Assembly (NCBI GenBank): GCA_027946555.1
Contig: JAPEVC010000026.1
Coordinates: 124,001-188,000 of the forward strand
DNA: 64,000 nucleotides
Direction: 5' to 3'
DNA from: Gnomoniopsis sp. IMI 355080
Taxonomy: Eukaryota; Ascomycota; Sordariomycetes; Diaporthales; Gnomoniaceae
Positions 55,664-64,000 of the stretch are shown here, in pieces. A program made the position numbers and the translations under genes. The notes below the pieces were generated by a model that made no database searches, was not told the origin of the DNA, and was given only the letters and a program-made list of their open reading frames with translations. How positions within the stretch are numbered: the stretch's first letter is position 1; every line of letters begins with the position of its first letter.

Positions 55664-56025
55664 GTGGGAAAGATCTGAGGGCTGTTACGAGCCACGAGAT
55701 CTTGTTCAGTGTTTGTGAAATTTGAATGATGCATAGCGGGGATTGTAAGATTCACACGGAGAAAGCATGAGGAAGGTTCAAATCATTCTGAATGCATTTT
55801 TGTTGTATTCATAGCTCTAGAGTGACGGGCAGTGCTTTCAAGCGCCAATCAGGTCGTCACATATTTCTGCGATCGTGGTACACTTTTGTGCCAACTGATA
55901 GACTACACTCTACTCTATCTCTCGATAGTCAAGACCAGCACCGCGTTCATTTCCAATGCGAAGAGCTCAGGCGACGAAAATAGAAGACAAGAGTCATCAT
56001 GAAGGTTGAACATGTGTATCTCTCC
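55664..56025. other. Convergent intergenic region
   Basis: 362 bases between the cox15 and lysyl-tRNA synthetase stop codons, holding both 3' UTRs. No other feature seen. Confidence 0.5.
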
Positions 56026-58072
56026 CTACTTGTGCGCTGTAAAAACGTTAGAGGAGGCGTGTCTTCACCTGGACGCGTTGAAGGACTCCAAAGGGGGGGG
56101 GGGCGCTTACCAATTCCCTCAACTGGCAAAGGCTCGACATTAGCCACCTCTGCTGCCAACTTCTTGGGTGCGGCATTCTCATCTCGCATGAACGGGAACG
56201 CCTGGACCTCGCGAATGGCATAGTTGTCCGTCAAGAACATTACCAGCCGGTCAATACCCAGTCCCCAGCCACCGGTGGGCGGCAGACCGTACTCGAGTGC
56301 CGAGAGGAAGTTTTCGTCCACGGGTTGCGCCTCGTCGTCACCCTGTGCCTTCTGCCGGGCCTGCTCCTCAAACCGCAAGCGTTGGTCGAATGGGTTGTTC
56401 AATTCGGTGTAGGCGTTGGCAATCTCCTTCTTGCATACAAAAGCCTCGAAACGCTCGCACAGACCCTTCTTCTGTCGATGGTACTTGGCGAGCGGAGACA
56501 TCATCTGGGGGTGCTCGAGAATAAAGGTTGGGTTGATGCATGTCTCCTCAATGAACTCGCCAACAAGCTTGTCGAGCATGCGAGCGTTGGTCAAGGGTGG
56601 CGGGCACTCCACGTTCATCTTCTTGAGTACCTTCTTGAGGAAGGCATTTGTCTCGTCCGTATGCATCTCGTCGTAAGGCGGGAACTTCTCCTCGCATACC
56701 CGCTCAAGCTCCGGCAACATCTCCACACGCCTCCATGGTGCCTCCCAGTTGACATCATATGTCTCGCCGTGTTGGTTGGTGAATTTGGTCTTGTAACCGC
56801 CAGTGAGCTCCTTGACCAGGCTGGAGACAAGCTCCTCAGTGATGTTCATGACGTCGTAGACATCAGCGTATGCCCAATAAAACTCGATGGAGGTGAATTC
56901 AGGGTTGTGGGTCAAGTCGATACCCTCATTTCTGAAGTTCTTGCCCAGCTCGAATACCTTGCCGAATTGGCCGACGATCAACATCTTGAGGAATAGCTCC
57001 GGTGCAATACGCATGTACATGTCCATATCCAGGTCGTTGTGGTGTGTGATGAAGGGAAGGGCGGTGGCACCACCAGGGATGGCCGTCATCATAGGGGTCT
57101 CGACCTCAAGGAAGTGGCGGTCGTTGAAGAAGTCACGAATGTAGCGGATAATCTTGGAGCGTGTCCACATGGTCTGGCGGGAGGCATCATTGAACAAAAG
57201 ATCCAAGTAGCGTTGGCGGAAACGTTGCTCGTGGTCCTTGAAGCCATAGTGTTGGGTAGGCATCATGTGCAGCGAGGGAGCCAACAGGACAATTTCCGAG
57301 GCGAAGATGGACAGCTCGCCCTGCTTGCCTTGTTCGATCAGCTTCTTGGGCGCGGTCCGGCCTGGATACCCAATGATACCAATCACATCGCCTCTCCGTA
57401 GGTGCTCGTGTTGCTTCTCGAAAGGTGTGACGCCCTCGGGGACGTTCTCCGCCTGGCACATGACCTGAATGCTAGTGCCGATGGAGATGGTGTCGGCGGA
57501 GGTCTTGATGTCGTAGAAGATCAGCTTGCCGAGAGACCTTCGGCCGTAGATTCTACCGGCAATCCGGAGCTCCTTGGTACGATCGACATCGCCAGACTAG
57601 ACAAAGTCATGTCGTTAGCAAGCATTGCATCCCACAGGACGGGCACGTGCGTACCTTGATGTGCTCGTAGTCCTTGACGAACTGCTTGTCGTCATATGTG
57701 ACATGAAACTTGTGGGGGTAGGGGTTGGGGTCGCTGGATTCGAGGAGAGCCTTGACGGCCTTGGAGCGGTTCTCGTAGTACATGCGAGGATCCATCTCTT
57801 CCTCGTCATCCTTCTTCTTGTTGGTGGCGGGCTTCGGAGGGGCGGCGGCAGCCTTCTTGGCCTTCTCTTCCTCCTTCTGACGAGCCTTCTGGCGCTTCTT
57901 GAGCTCATTCTTGGAGACCTAACAGTATTGGAAGCGATCAGTACATGTGTGTCCCTGTGAAAAGGTTGGAGGGGCGCATCGTAGGTACCTTCTCGCCGGT
58001 AACCTCGTCAAGCAACAGGTTTGCCAGCTGCTCCGTGGGAGGAGCAGCGGCGTCGGAAGGTTCGCCGGCCAT
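56026..58072 (-). CDS. krs1: Lysyl-tRNA synthetase, class II, cytosolic type
   Basis: Exons (transcript order) 57989..58072, 57655..57918, 56111..57596 and 56026..56036 give 614 aa. A Lys-rich eukaryotic N-terminal extension ([20 protein letters not shown]), which binds tRNA, precedes the OB-fold anticodon domain ([28 protein letters not shown]). The class II catalytic core has motif 2 ([23 protein letters not shown]) and motif 3 ([16 protein letters not shown]). The last exon is only 11 nt and adds CG-CAC-AAG-stop, so the protein ends PLPVEGIAHK. Without that splice the frame reads on into an unrelated Pro/Ser-rich tail. The intron before it has an 11-base G run on the plus strand (C run in the transcript) four bases from the donor. 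No mitochondrial presequence is evident. Confidence 0.95.
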
Positions 58073-59378
58073 GTTGTGAGAAATTTGCAAGACCAAGTAT
58101 CAATTGGCTCCCTGTATCTTGCTGCGACTGTTGGAATGGAGGGTTCGGTCAAAGAGGTTTTGAGTTTGTATGGCGCGCTTGAGGAAAGACACACCGTTTT
58201 GAGTCAATGAACAATTATTGAAATTTCTGAGTCAACCCCCGCGGTCGCTGCTGCCCCTCGCCCACCCCAGCCCAGCTTGGGACCAGGGGCAGCAGGCATT
58301 GCAGTCAGGACTCCACCGCGGGGCTTATCGATATAGCCTTGTCCCCCCCCCCTTCTCTCCCTGGCCCGCCATTTCCACGCAAAAGAAAGGCTCAGAGAAT
58401 CCATAACGAGTCGCTCTCTTTATTTCATGACCAATGATGAAATCCTCCGTGCATGCGGATTTACTTTACTTGTATCTCTTGTGTTAAGATCATTCAATTT
58501 GGTCCTGCTAAAAAAGCATTTCGAGTTGGGGAGAGTCCTGCTTAGTGCCCTTCCCGATATAATGGAGCAGCACTCACGTAGGTACCTAGGTACATAGTAG
58601 TCGTTTATAGATGCAAACGTCCTAATCAACAAATATGTCGTTCTTAGTTATTCTGTGTACGACTACTCCACGTGCCTTATAATACCTGTCCGGGACCATG
58701 GACTTGAAGAGCTATAACATAAGTAAGGCCTTATTGAAAATGACAGAATGAAATGACGCATGAGCTAGCGGGTCGTGCGTTGCTTCTACTATAATCACCA
58801 AGCGATTGTCATCTAGCCCAGTGTCCTGATTCATTGAAAGACTGCGAACATCAAAGTCTAAGTATAAACAATACAGAGGTGACCCAGCGACCGGTTCCCG
58901 AGTCGGTTGTCCTGCCATACCAACCTCCCTTGTCCAGAACCGGCCGAGCTGTCTCACCCTCAAACTCCAACAACAGTAATCCCCAAATTCTGTTTTGGCC
59001 CGAAATGATATTCCGACCTCATTGTTTATCAACACCAACATGTGTCGTCTGTGTGTGAGCGCTAACGCGCTACCATCACGGTCTGATGATGGCCTGTTCT
59101 TTTCCAAGCCAACTGTATTGCGCCTTCTATTGTTGCTCTTCTCATCACAGGCTCTGGCAAGTCCCACCGGGGCCAGCATCCGACCTGATGGCCTACCTCA
59201 CGAGGACAGTGGCTGTCGAGGCTACTTCGATATATGTTGTCGACTAGCTTCTACCAGCAACTCTATCTATGATCAATCGTCTTCTTACACTGAGCTACCC
59301 TTGTCATATTCTAGCCAGAAAGTCCTTACCTCTCACCCCCGTCACAGCCCGTCGACTACGAGTGTCCTCGGCAACACC
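58073..59378. other. Divergent intergenic region, lysyl-tRNA synthetase (-) and CE16 (+)
   Basis: 1306 bases. The left part is the lysyl-tRNA synthetase promoter and includes C/G homopolymers (58345-58353). It contains CACGTAGGTACCTAGGTACATAG around 58575-58597. From 58995 the frame of the CE16 gene is already open, so part of this stretch could be coding. Confidence 0.45.
58579..58592. repeat. TAGGTACCTAGGTA, overlapping palindromes (copy 4)
   Basis: TAGGTACCTA (58579-58588) overlaps an exact TACCTAGGTA (58583-58592), giving almost two units of the octamer CCTAGGTA in tandem. Confidence 0.8.
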
Positions 59379-60516
59379 ATGAAGCTTGTCCGCCCTGCCC
59401 TAACCTTTGCGGCAGAAGCATGGTGCTCGCTCGCCGTCTTGGAGCCTACCCCTCCGCCTTGCTGCTCATCTTGCAAGACAACCTCTTCATGGCCCGGATT
59501 TTCGGGCATCAACAACGTATTCTCCTTTGGCGACAGCTATACCACTACCAACTTCGACTACACTGGACAACAGCCCACACCGGAGAACCCTCTTGGCAAC
59601 CCGCCATACCCCGGAATGACCTCTGCATTGCCGGCACCAAATTGGATTGACTTTCTCACCGTCAAGTACAACCAGTCTTCCCTGCTCACGTACAACCTTG
59701 CTGTGGGCGGAGCCACCGTTGACTCGGATCTCGTGTTCCCCTTCTTCCCCACCGTTTTAAGTCTCAAGGAGCAGGTGCACCAACGCTTCGTGCCGGGGTA
59801 TGATCAAGTCGGCGGGTCTGCGCCGCTGACACGGCCCTGGTATGGGAATGACACTCTGTTTGCTTTCTGGATAGGCATCAACGACGTGAATGGCTCATAT
59901 GGCAGAGGACCCGGCTTCACGGGCCCACTGAACAGGCAAATTATGGCTGTGTATAGAGAGCTGCTGCGTTTTCTCTTCGAAGAGATGGGCATGCGTAATT
60001 TGGTCCTTCTCAATGTGCCCTCAATCGACCGCAGTCCGTTGATGAACGCACGCGGGAGTGAAGAGCAGAGGATACAGAAGGCGGACCTAGCGGACTTCAA
60101 TGGGCTGATACTGAAGATGGCGCAGGATTTCAAGAAGGAGGTTGCGGCCGAGGGCAATGTGTGGTTGTATGATTCATATACGGACTTCAGCAGGGCTATG
60201 GATGACCCGAAGAGCTTCCCACAAACCAGCTTGTTGAAAAACGTCACCGATAGCTGCGATGCTTATGGGCCCGTGTGAGTATTCCCGAACCCCCTTCTTA
60301 TTTGCTTGGTCTGTCTATCAATGAGAGGCTAGAACAAGGACGGCTGACTGATCCTTTCACAGTGGCACACCTGAAGAAGATACCTTCTATGATGTTTGTG
60401 GTGTTCCCGTTAATGAGTATTTTTGGTTGAATGCTCTTCACCCAACCTACCCCATCCACGAGGCGGTTGCCGCTCAAATCGCGAAGCTTCTCGAGGGTAG
60501 TCCCAACATATGTTAG
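59379..60516 (+). CDS. CE16-type GDSL/SGNH esterase, secreted
   Basis: Exons 59379..60274 and 60363..60516 give 349 aa. SGNH landmarks are block I FSFGDSYTTTNFDYTG (nucleophile Ser), a Gly block NLAVGGATVDSDLV, block III FWIGINDVNGSY (Asn) and the C-terminal WLNALHPTYPIHEAV with the catalytic His. These fit carbohydrate-esterase family 16 acetylesterases, which deacetylate oligosaccharides from xylan and other plant polymers. The intron restores GPVGTPEEDTFYDVCGVPVNEYFW. I started at the Met at 59379 (MKLVRPALTFAAEAWC), a weak signal-like sequence. The same frame is open back to 58995 and contains a stronger hydrophobic run (VLRLLLLLFSSQALAS) after a Met at 59040, so the true start is uncertain. 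Confidence 0.85.
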
Positions 60517-61427
60517 ACTTTTATGTAGATGCTTTGGAATGAAGACATTATCATTCTCTTAAAAAGCAAAAGGATAAAAAAAGGAACCGCCAAGTATGAT
60601 GTTACTCCGGCAATCCTTGGCGCTCTAGACACACTAAGGAGTACTCTTCTGGTCACTTTCCTCAGCCAGCAGCAACTGACCGAAATATTCACTATTTCTT
60701 ATATCACCGAGCAACAAATGCCTACTCTTCCAGCTGTCTCAGCTGTACTTGCATGTAGAGTGGTGTTGATCGCCTTTTACTGATCATGAATATTGGCAGG
60801 TACATTGAATAAAGAACCGAGCACTTGTTCATTGGATCGGGTATTTTTGCTTGGCCAGCGCCAAGGGCCCAGGAACCTGAACCAGGACACGAATTCGAGG
60901 TCACGAGGCTCCAATGATGGCAAACATCACTCGCGCTTAGATACTACAATAGAAAGCACAGTGTTCAGTCGGTAGATTCTATCCCGATTCCCGAATGGCC
61001 AGTTCTCCCGCGAGTGTTTGAGGACATGAAGTGAACAGTCTTTCGAAGCTTATGCCGTGTATAACTTGTATTCCCCAACACTGCACGTACCGAACATCGT
61101 GCCCAGACGCCGCCGTCTTGTCGTTTCTCGTAATACGCTCGGATGTTTTAAAGGGGACAAATCAGCTGCCAATAAACATAGTGCTTCTTGCCATAGATCT
61201 ACAGGGACCGAAAACTAATCGTTTCCGTGTGAGCGCGTGTCAAGCCAAGCCTGCAGTATCAAATTGTCCGTTGACAGTGCGCAGCCTGCTCAGTGCTACC
61301 CGCCCAACCCGATGATAGTTCAAAGGATTCTATACAAATAAGGGCGTCACTACCTGCTGTCCATAAATAGCAATCCGGTTCCTCTTCATATCTGCTGCAA
61401 TACTTTATACCCTATGCACAACGCAAT
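60517..61427. promoter_or_regulatory. Intergenic region with GH43 promoter
   Basis: 911 bases between two plus-strand genes. A/T-rich TATA-like elements (TATACAAATAAG at 61331-61342, CATAAATAG at 61362-61370) lie 58-97 bases upstream of the GH43 ATG. No ORF worth reporting. Confidence 0.45.
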
Positions 61428-62489
61428 ATGCTCTTCATCAAATTCCTCAAATCGCTGGTTGCAGTGACGGCCGTCTCGGCTGCCACTGTGCCCTCAAAAC
61501 GACAAGATGATGCTAAGGTTGGCTATTTCTTCCTCAGCTTCCCTGTCTGGGACGAACAGGTCTACTTCTCCTTGTCCAAGGGCAACGATCCTCACTCATA
61601 TTCACGACTGTGCTTGGATTGTACCAATGCCACCGAGGCGATTCTCCGTTCAGATGTCGGCACCAAGGGTGTGCGCGATCACTTCCTCGTTCAGTCACAG
61701 GACAGCAACAAGTTCTATTTGACTGCCACTGACCTCCAGGTCAACGCCTTCACCGGCGACTTCAACGAAGCCACCCGCTTTGGCAGTCGAAGCATCGTTA
61801 TTTGGGAGTCTGAAAATCTTGCCGACTGGACTGGTCCTCGTCTGAGTGAGCCTATCGTCAATGCCTCTGCTGGCAATATCTGGGCGCCCGAGAGTGTCTG
61901 GGATCCAGAGAAAGACACCTTTGTCATGATCTTTGCCTCTCGCTACTGGTCACCATCGGATCCTGACAGGACTGGGGCGCAGCCACCTAACGTACTCATG
62001 TACGTTACCACCAATGATTTCGTCACCTTCTCCGAGGCCCAGACGTACTTCTGGCCCGGATTTCCAGTTATTGATGCCACCTTCTACCATGCAACGGAAG
62101 AAGGTCCAAACGTCTGGTACAGACTTGTTAAGAGCGAGGTCGACTACAAGATTTGGCAGCAAAAAACCACAACCGGGCTGTTTGGCACTTGGACCAATGT
62201 TGGAGGAGCACCAGATGGCGAGAGGATCGAGTTTGCAAGCGAATTTTCCAACAACGAAGGTGGCTTGATGTTCAGGGACAATCTTGACCAAGGGCTCTAC
62301 CACTGCTGGATTGACCAAAGCACTACGGAACAATACATCCCCGCTCAAGCTCGGACTCTGAACGACATGAAAGCATGGGAAAGGGTTTCGCTTGATGGTT
62401 TCCCGACAAACCACAAGCATGGCGTCGTATACCCAGTCACACAAGCCCAGTACGACACGCTCAAACGCAAGTACAAGAGGAAGGAGTAA
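61428..62489 (+). CDS. Glycoside hydrolase family 43-like secreted protein
   Basis: Single exon, 353 aa. A signal peptide (MLFIKFLKSLVAVTAVSAA) is followed by a dibasic KR, a possible Kex2 cut, before QDDAKVGYFFLSFP. The body follows the five-bladed propeller pattern of GH43: YFFLSFPVWDEQVYFSLSKG, SIVIWESENLADWTGPRL, NIWAPESVWDPEKDTFVMIFASRY, NVLMYVTTNDFVTFSEAQTYF and a C-terminal DGFPTNHKHGVVYPVTQAQYD. The NIWAPE segment is typical of the family. GH43 enzymes release arabinose, xylose or galactose from plant polysaccharides; the substrate here is not evident. It lies next to the CE16 esterase in the same direction, consistent with plant cell wall use. Confidence 0.78.
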   Translation: MLFIKFLKSLVAVTAVSAATVPSKRQDDAKVGYFFLSFPVWDEQVYFSLSKGNDPHSYSRLCLDCTNATEAILRSDVGTKGVRDHFLVQSQDSNKFYLTATDLQVNAFTGDFNEATRFGSRSIVIWESENLADWTGPRLSEPIVNASAGNIWAPESVWDPEKDTFVMIFASRYWSPSDPDRTGAQPPNVLMYVTTNDFVTFSEAQTYFWPGFPVIDATFYHATEEGPNVWYRLVKSEVDYKIWQQKTTTGLFGTWTNVGGAPDGERIEFASEFSNNEGGLMFRDNLDQGLYHCWIDQSTTEQYIPAQARTLNDMKAWERVSLDGFPTNHKHGVVYPVTQAQYDTLKRKYKRKE

Positions 62490-62700
62490 ATGTAGGCTCC
62501 AAAAGCTATACATAGCTAGGAATTCAAAAACTTTCCCACCTTGGGCGTGTAAATTGTTGCGGTCGTCCAGTGACCACTCAATTATCATGCAATGGTATTT
62601 GGGTCCTGGAAGACGCCAGATCACACATTCATGACACAAATCAAGGGCACCCATATCCATCTATCTATGGGACTCTATGATTCCTCAATTGATCAATGAT
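62490..62700. other. Convergent intergenic region
   Basis: 211 bases between the stops of the GH43 and STAND-like genes. No feature seen. Confidence 0.4.
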
Positions 62701-64000
62701 TCACTGAGTTTCGTAGGTAGAGCTACCCTGTGACGACTCCCGAGGCAGTGACAGATCACTTCTGCTAATGATCAGCCTCCCGGTCGAATGATTAGGAAGC
62801 CCGTAACCCCTCAAAGACACCCTTTCTTGTACAGCTAGTCTCGGCGAAACCATCACTGACTTATTCGCACTCGTCATCAAGACCTTTAGCTTCTGGGGGC
62901 CCTTAAAGTGATGCACCATATAGTTCAACTGGTCTGCAACCAGACATATACCACTATTCCACCCATTGCGTGCGCCCTCGAATTCTGAAATTTCGTCCAG
63001 CATGCAAATTGTAATCTTGGACGGATTGATCTGGGAAAATAGTAGCCCGAATATCTCGCAGAGGGAATCGACGTCGTCGTGGTCCTCTTTGTCGTAAAGC
63101 CTCTTGTATATGTTCACGTTTTGAGGCAGTACGTCGTCTGGTTGATGAAGGAGTTGCCCGAGGAGACTTTTGATGAGACCTACAGGTCCCCCGGAGATAC
63201 CACCTGAATCCAAAGTATGATGACCGCAGAAGTACTGCAGAATGACGAGGGACTCCGATTGGGCCAGTGTGGACCCCAGAGAAGCGCAAAACACAGAGAG
63301 GGGACTCGTCTTGCCGTAGCCAAAGTCCTGGCAATGCCCATCAACGAGAAGAAATTTTGAATTGTCGCTGCCTAGCCACTCGTTGAACTGTGTTATAGCC
63401 ATGAGCTTTCGAGCGTGCTCAAAGCCCCCGGTTGACACGTTGACCCCTTGTCGACGAATATTCTCTACGTCTCCTTCGACGGAGCCAGTGTTGGACAGGC
63501 CCAATTGCTTCATCAACTGGGTCTTACTAGTGAGGACCATTTCATTCGTGGAAGAAATTGGTGTACTTATGCCAATGTTGTCGTATCCAAGTCCTGGTTA
63601 TTTGTCAGGTTAACCCGGGAGTCTCATTGATTGACACAGAGTGAAAGGGGGAAGGAGACGCACTTCGACAGTGCTCGGTCTCTTCAACCAGACGATAGAA
63701 TCCCGTTTGCATGTTGACTCTTGTGAAATCACGGAACCACTGCCTGAACACGTCTTTCATGATATCTTGGGCATCCTGTAACTTAGTCGCATTGACCTCT
63801 TGCTGTTTAGCGGCGATGTCATAGAGGATCTGCATCATCATTCCCTGATCACTCTTGATGTCATGCACAGTTTGTCGAGTTGCTCTGCTTTCTGTCAAGG
63901 TACGGGTAGACGTCTTGGTAAGATACGCCAAGCGCTCTTGGTCAAGTCTTTCCACGCATGCATTCAGAGAATTCTTAGACTTCTGTATTGAATTTCTTGC
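62701..64000 (-). CDS. STAND/NACHT-like fungal NTPase (DUF7708-type), partial, 5' end beyond the window
   Basis: Two exons are visible (transcript order): 63664..64000, open to the window edge, and 62701..63593, joined by a 70-nt intron giving EHCRRLGYDNIG. At least 410 aa are present and the N-terminus is missing. A helical, charged region (about 110 residues, ERLAYLTKTSTRTL ... DIMKDVFRQWFRDFT) precedes an NTPase-like core: SKFLLVDGHCQDFGYGKTSPLSVFCASL at the P-loop position, FCGHHTLDSGGISGGPVGLIKSLLGQL, and a Walker B-like strand ITICMLDEISEFEG. The P-loop keeps GKT but lacks the first Gly of GxxxxGK[ST]. The protein ends soon after, without WD or ankyrin repeats. Such genes are numerous in fungi and are thought to act in nonself recognition or cell death; that role is inference here. 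Confidence 0.65.

Noticed and set aside
58712..59179. 155-codon minus-strand ORF
   Set aside because: It runs antisense to the open CE16 5' frame, contains no domain and shows low-complexity composition.

Overview
This window is nuclear DNA from a filamentous ascomycete (Pezizomycotina). The evidence is short spliceosomal introns (44 modelled, mostly 46-110 nt, with GTRNGT-like donors and CAG/TAG acceptors), single-gene transcription units with no operons, and typical fungal families: GH71, CE16, GH43, a 3-carboxymuconate-cyclase-like lactonase, Mam3, Cox15 and a fungal STAND-type NTPase. A sordariomycete is my best guess, but this is inference. I modelled 22 protein-coding genes, one cut by the right edge. 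I saw no tRNA, rRNA, CRISPR or intact transposon. Exon limits were worked out by hand from splice signals, reading frame and family conservation.

Layout. 0-6 kb: an NmrA-type oxidoreductase, a GCIP/cyclin-D1-binding-like protein, the glucosidase II beta subunit and Rtf2. 6.8-14.3 kb: the TOR kinase, divergent from rtf2. 15-18 kb: a GH71 alpha-1,3-glucanase convergent with a beta-propeller lactonase. 19-25 kb: a Mam3/CNNM membrane protein and a long-form 3-phosphoglycerate dehydrogenase. 26-30 kb: two-domain glyoxalase I divergent from a zinc alcohol dehydrogenase. 30-32 kb: adenylosuccinate lyase. 33-39 kb: an unrecognised nuclear-looking protein, a roadblock/LAMTOR2-like protein and a pseudokinase. 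41-49 kb: a ZIP importer and a Mn-type CDF transporter. 54-58 kb: heme A synthase Cox15 and cytosolic lysyl-tRNA synthetase. 59-62.5 kb: two secreted carbohydrate-active enzymes (CE16, GH43). 62.7-64 kb: the C-terminal part of a STAND-like protein.

Most genes are core housekeeping. Loose functional neighbourhoods are a divergent aldehyde-detoxification pair (glyoxalase I and ADH), three metal-homeostasis membrane proteins, and two adjacent plant-polymer enzymes. The accessory-looking parts are the gene-poor stretches at 38.9-41.6, 43.1-47.1 and 49.1-54.0 kb, the AT-rich block near 32-33 kb, and the STAND gene at the right edge.

I found no clear undescribed system. The observations most worth checking are a dispersed self-complementary octamer (CCTAGGTA) confined to non-coding DNA, a Tyr at a rapamycin-contact position of TOR, a predicted pseudokinase, a natural nine-histidine tract in the GH71 protein, a two-start glyoxalase, an 11-nt terminal exon in lysyl-tRNA synthetase, and three introns that keep the reading frame open if retained.
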